A stretch of 36,362 nt of DNA from Bacteroidota bacterium (lineage in GTDB: Bacteria > Bacteroidota > Bacteroidia > Chitinophagales > S012-47): NCBI GenBank assembly GCA_024276745.1, contig JAJRWN010000056.1, positions 1-36,362 of the forward strand, read 5' to 3'. Shown in pieces: positions 35,511 to 36,362 of this stretch. The notes beneath the pieces were generated by a model. It worked only from the letters and a program-made list of their open reading frames with translations, was not told where the DNA came from and searched no databases. How positions within the stretch are numbered: position 1 is the stretch's first letter; each line of letters begins with the position of its first letter. The translations under genes and the position numbers were made by a program.

Positions 35511-36362
35511 ATGAGTAAAATTCAAATACTATTTTCTTTGGTGTTGGTCTTTGCGGCTTCCTTCTACGCCTGTAAAAACAGTAGTAAACCGGCCGGTGAT
35601 ACCGGAAAAAATCCGGAGGAAAAATTGTTTACCTTGCTTAAACCCGGACAAACAGGTGTTGATTTTATTAATCAATTGAAAGAAGATGAAAAACGAAATA
35701 TTTTTACCTATGAATATCTCTACAACGGCAGCGGTGTTGCCGTAGGTGATTTAAACGGTGACGGTCTTCCTGAATTATTTTTTGCATCTAATTTCAGCTC
35801 CTGTAAACTCTATAGAAATGACGACAATATGCACTTCACCGATATCAGTGAAGCAGCCGGTATATCCACAAAAGGTTGGTGCTCCGGAGTTACAATGGCC
35901 GATGTAAACGAAGATGGACTTTTGGATATTTACGTGTGTCGATCGGCAAAATACCGGCCAAAAGGAAGAGCAAACTTACTTTTTATTAATGATGGAAATC
36001 TGCACTTCCACGAAGCGGCTGCCGAATATGGAATCAACGAAATGGGACACAGTACAATAGCCACATTTTTTGATTATAATCATGATGGACATCTTGATTT
36101 ATTCGTAGGCAATCATCAAATTAAATTTGCCCAGGAAATGGATTATTGGGCAAACAAACTAAAAACCACCGACCGCTGGGGCATGAACCGTCTGTATAAA
36201 AATGAAGGAAACGGCCATTTTATAGATGTAACCGAAGAATTTGATTTGAAGGATGTAGGCTTTGCTTTAAGTGTGACAACTGCCGATATTGACATGGACG
36301 GATGGGACGATATTTACGTTACCAACGACTATATCGACCGGGATTATATGTATATCAATCAA
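35511..36362 (+). CDS. VCBS/FG-GAP repeat lipoprotein (paralog 3), 3' truncated by window end
   Basis: Missing from the ORF track because it has no stop in the window. Translating from ATG 35511 gives 284 codons open to the last base. The start is a lipoprotein signal (MSKIQILFSLVLVFAASFYAC, lipidated C21), followed by EEKLFTLLKPGQTGVDFINQL and repeats DLNGDGLPE, DVNEDGLLD, DYNHDGHLD and DIDMDGWDD. It aligns with the N-terminal third of paralogs 1 and 2, including GWCSGVTMADVNEDG against GWSAGVSVADVNHDG. It begins 27 nt after paralog 2 in the same direction. Confidence 0.9.
   Translation, partial: MSKIQILFSLVLVFAASFYACKNSSKPAGDTGKNPEEKLFTLLKPGQTGVDFINQLKEDEKRNIFTYEYLYNGSGVAVGDLNGDGLPELFFASNFSSCKLYRNDDNMHFTDISEAAGISTKGWCSGVTMADVNEDGLLDIYVCRSAKYRPKGRANLLFINDGNLHFHEAAAEYGINEMGHSTIATFFDYNHDGHLDLFVGNHQIKFAQEMDYWANKLKTTDRWGMNRLYKNEGNGHFIDVTEEFDLKDVGFALSVTTADIDMDGWDDIYVTNDYIDRDYMYINQ

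Noticed and set aside
1-36362. Reassignment of TAA as a sense codon, suggested by the two in-frame TAA codons
   Set aside because: TAA is the terminal stop of most intact genes in the window (for example bcp, mutL, cysS, VCBS paralog 2) at family-typical lengths, so the standard code holds.
28591-36362. Direct DNA repeats or a mobile element at the VCBS array
   Set aside because: Similarity is at protein level between whole genes; no terminal inverted repeats, transposase or near-identical DNA blocks are visible.

Overview
The window looks like a chromosomal segment of a Bacteroidota bacterium, at roughly 38% GC by eye. The reasons are: secreted proteins with type IX secretion (T9SS) sorting tails of both type A and type B (CHU_C); a DUF6089/PorG-like outer-membrane barrel; bacillithiol synthesis by BshA; large VCBS/UnbV lipoproteins; TAnnTTTG-type -7 promoter elements; and few clear Shine-Dalgarno sites. 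I cannot place it below phylum with confidence. There are no tRNA or rRNA genes, CRISPR arrays, insertion sequences or phage genes. Coding density is very high, and no gene-free stretch exceeds 300 bp (the longest is about 200 bp, before the 103-aa gene).

Layout. 1-7201, minus strand: from upstream to downstream, an outer-membrane barrel, a sodium:solute symporter, a LOG-family hydrolase, an M23 peptidase, the peroxiredoxin Bcp, a secreted choice-of-anchor-V/T9SS protein, a viroplasmin-type RNase H and a DUF4442 hotdog protein broken by an in-frame stop. Most of these overlap or sit within 60 nt, so they are probably one or two operons. 7332-8159, plus: a TM2/OB-fold membrane protein, then a bidirectional terminator shared with a large convergent T9SS type B protein (8229-10601, minus). 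10753-13331, plus: recR overlapping a family 2 glycosyltransferase fused to a degenerate polyprenyl-phosphate sugar-transferase module. 13328-17460, minus: a GH3/beta-lactamase fusion followed by bshA.

17662-25091, plus: a small unknown membrane protein, mutL, two tandem rhomboid proteases, an EEP-family hydrolase, cysS and a lipoprotein of the M28/glutaminyl-cyclase family. 25095-28470, minus: a LutB-like iron-sulfur protein followed by a fused E1 alpha/beta ketoacid dehydrogenase. 28591-36362, plus: three tandem paralogous VCBS (FG-GAP)/UnbV lipoproteins. The first has an in-frame TAA just after its lipoprotein signal peptide, and the third runs off the window.

How it fits together. Much of the window serves the envelope: T9SS cargo, an outer-membrane barrel, cell-wall hydrolases, surface lipoproteins, rhomboid proteolysis and an exported glutaminyl cyclase. 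DNA maintenance (recR, mutL, RNase H), redox defence (Bcp, BshA) and central metabolism (LutB, E1, CysS) genes are interspersed. The points I would look at first are the two in-frame TAA codons that interrupt otherwise intact genes (DUF4442 and VCBS paralog 1), the glycosyltransferase fused to a sugar-transferase module that lacks its catalytic core, and the link between a glutaminyl-cyclase gene and neighbouring exported proteins whose mature ends appear to start with Gln. I did not see a clear candidate for a wholly new system.
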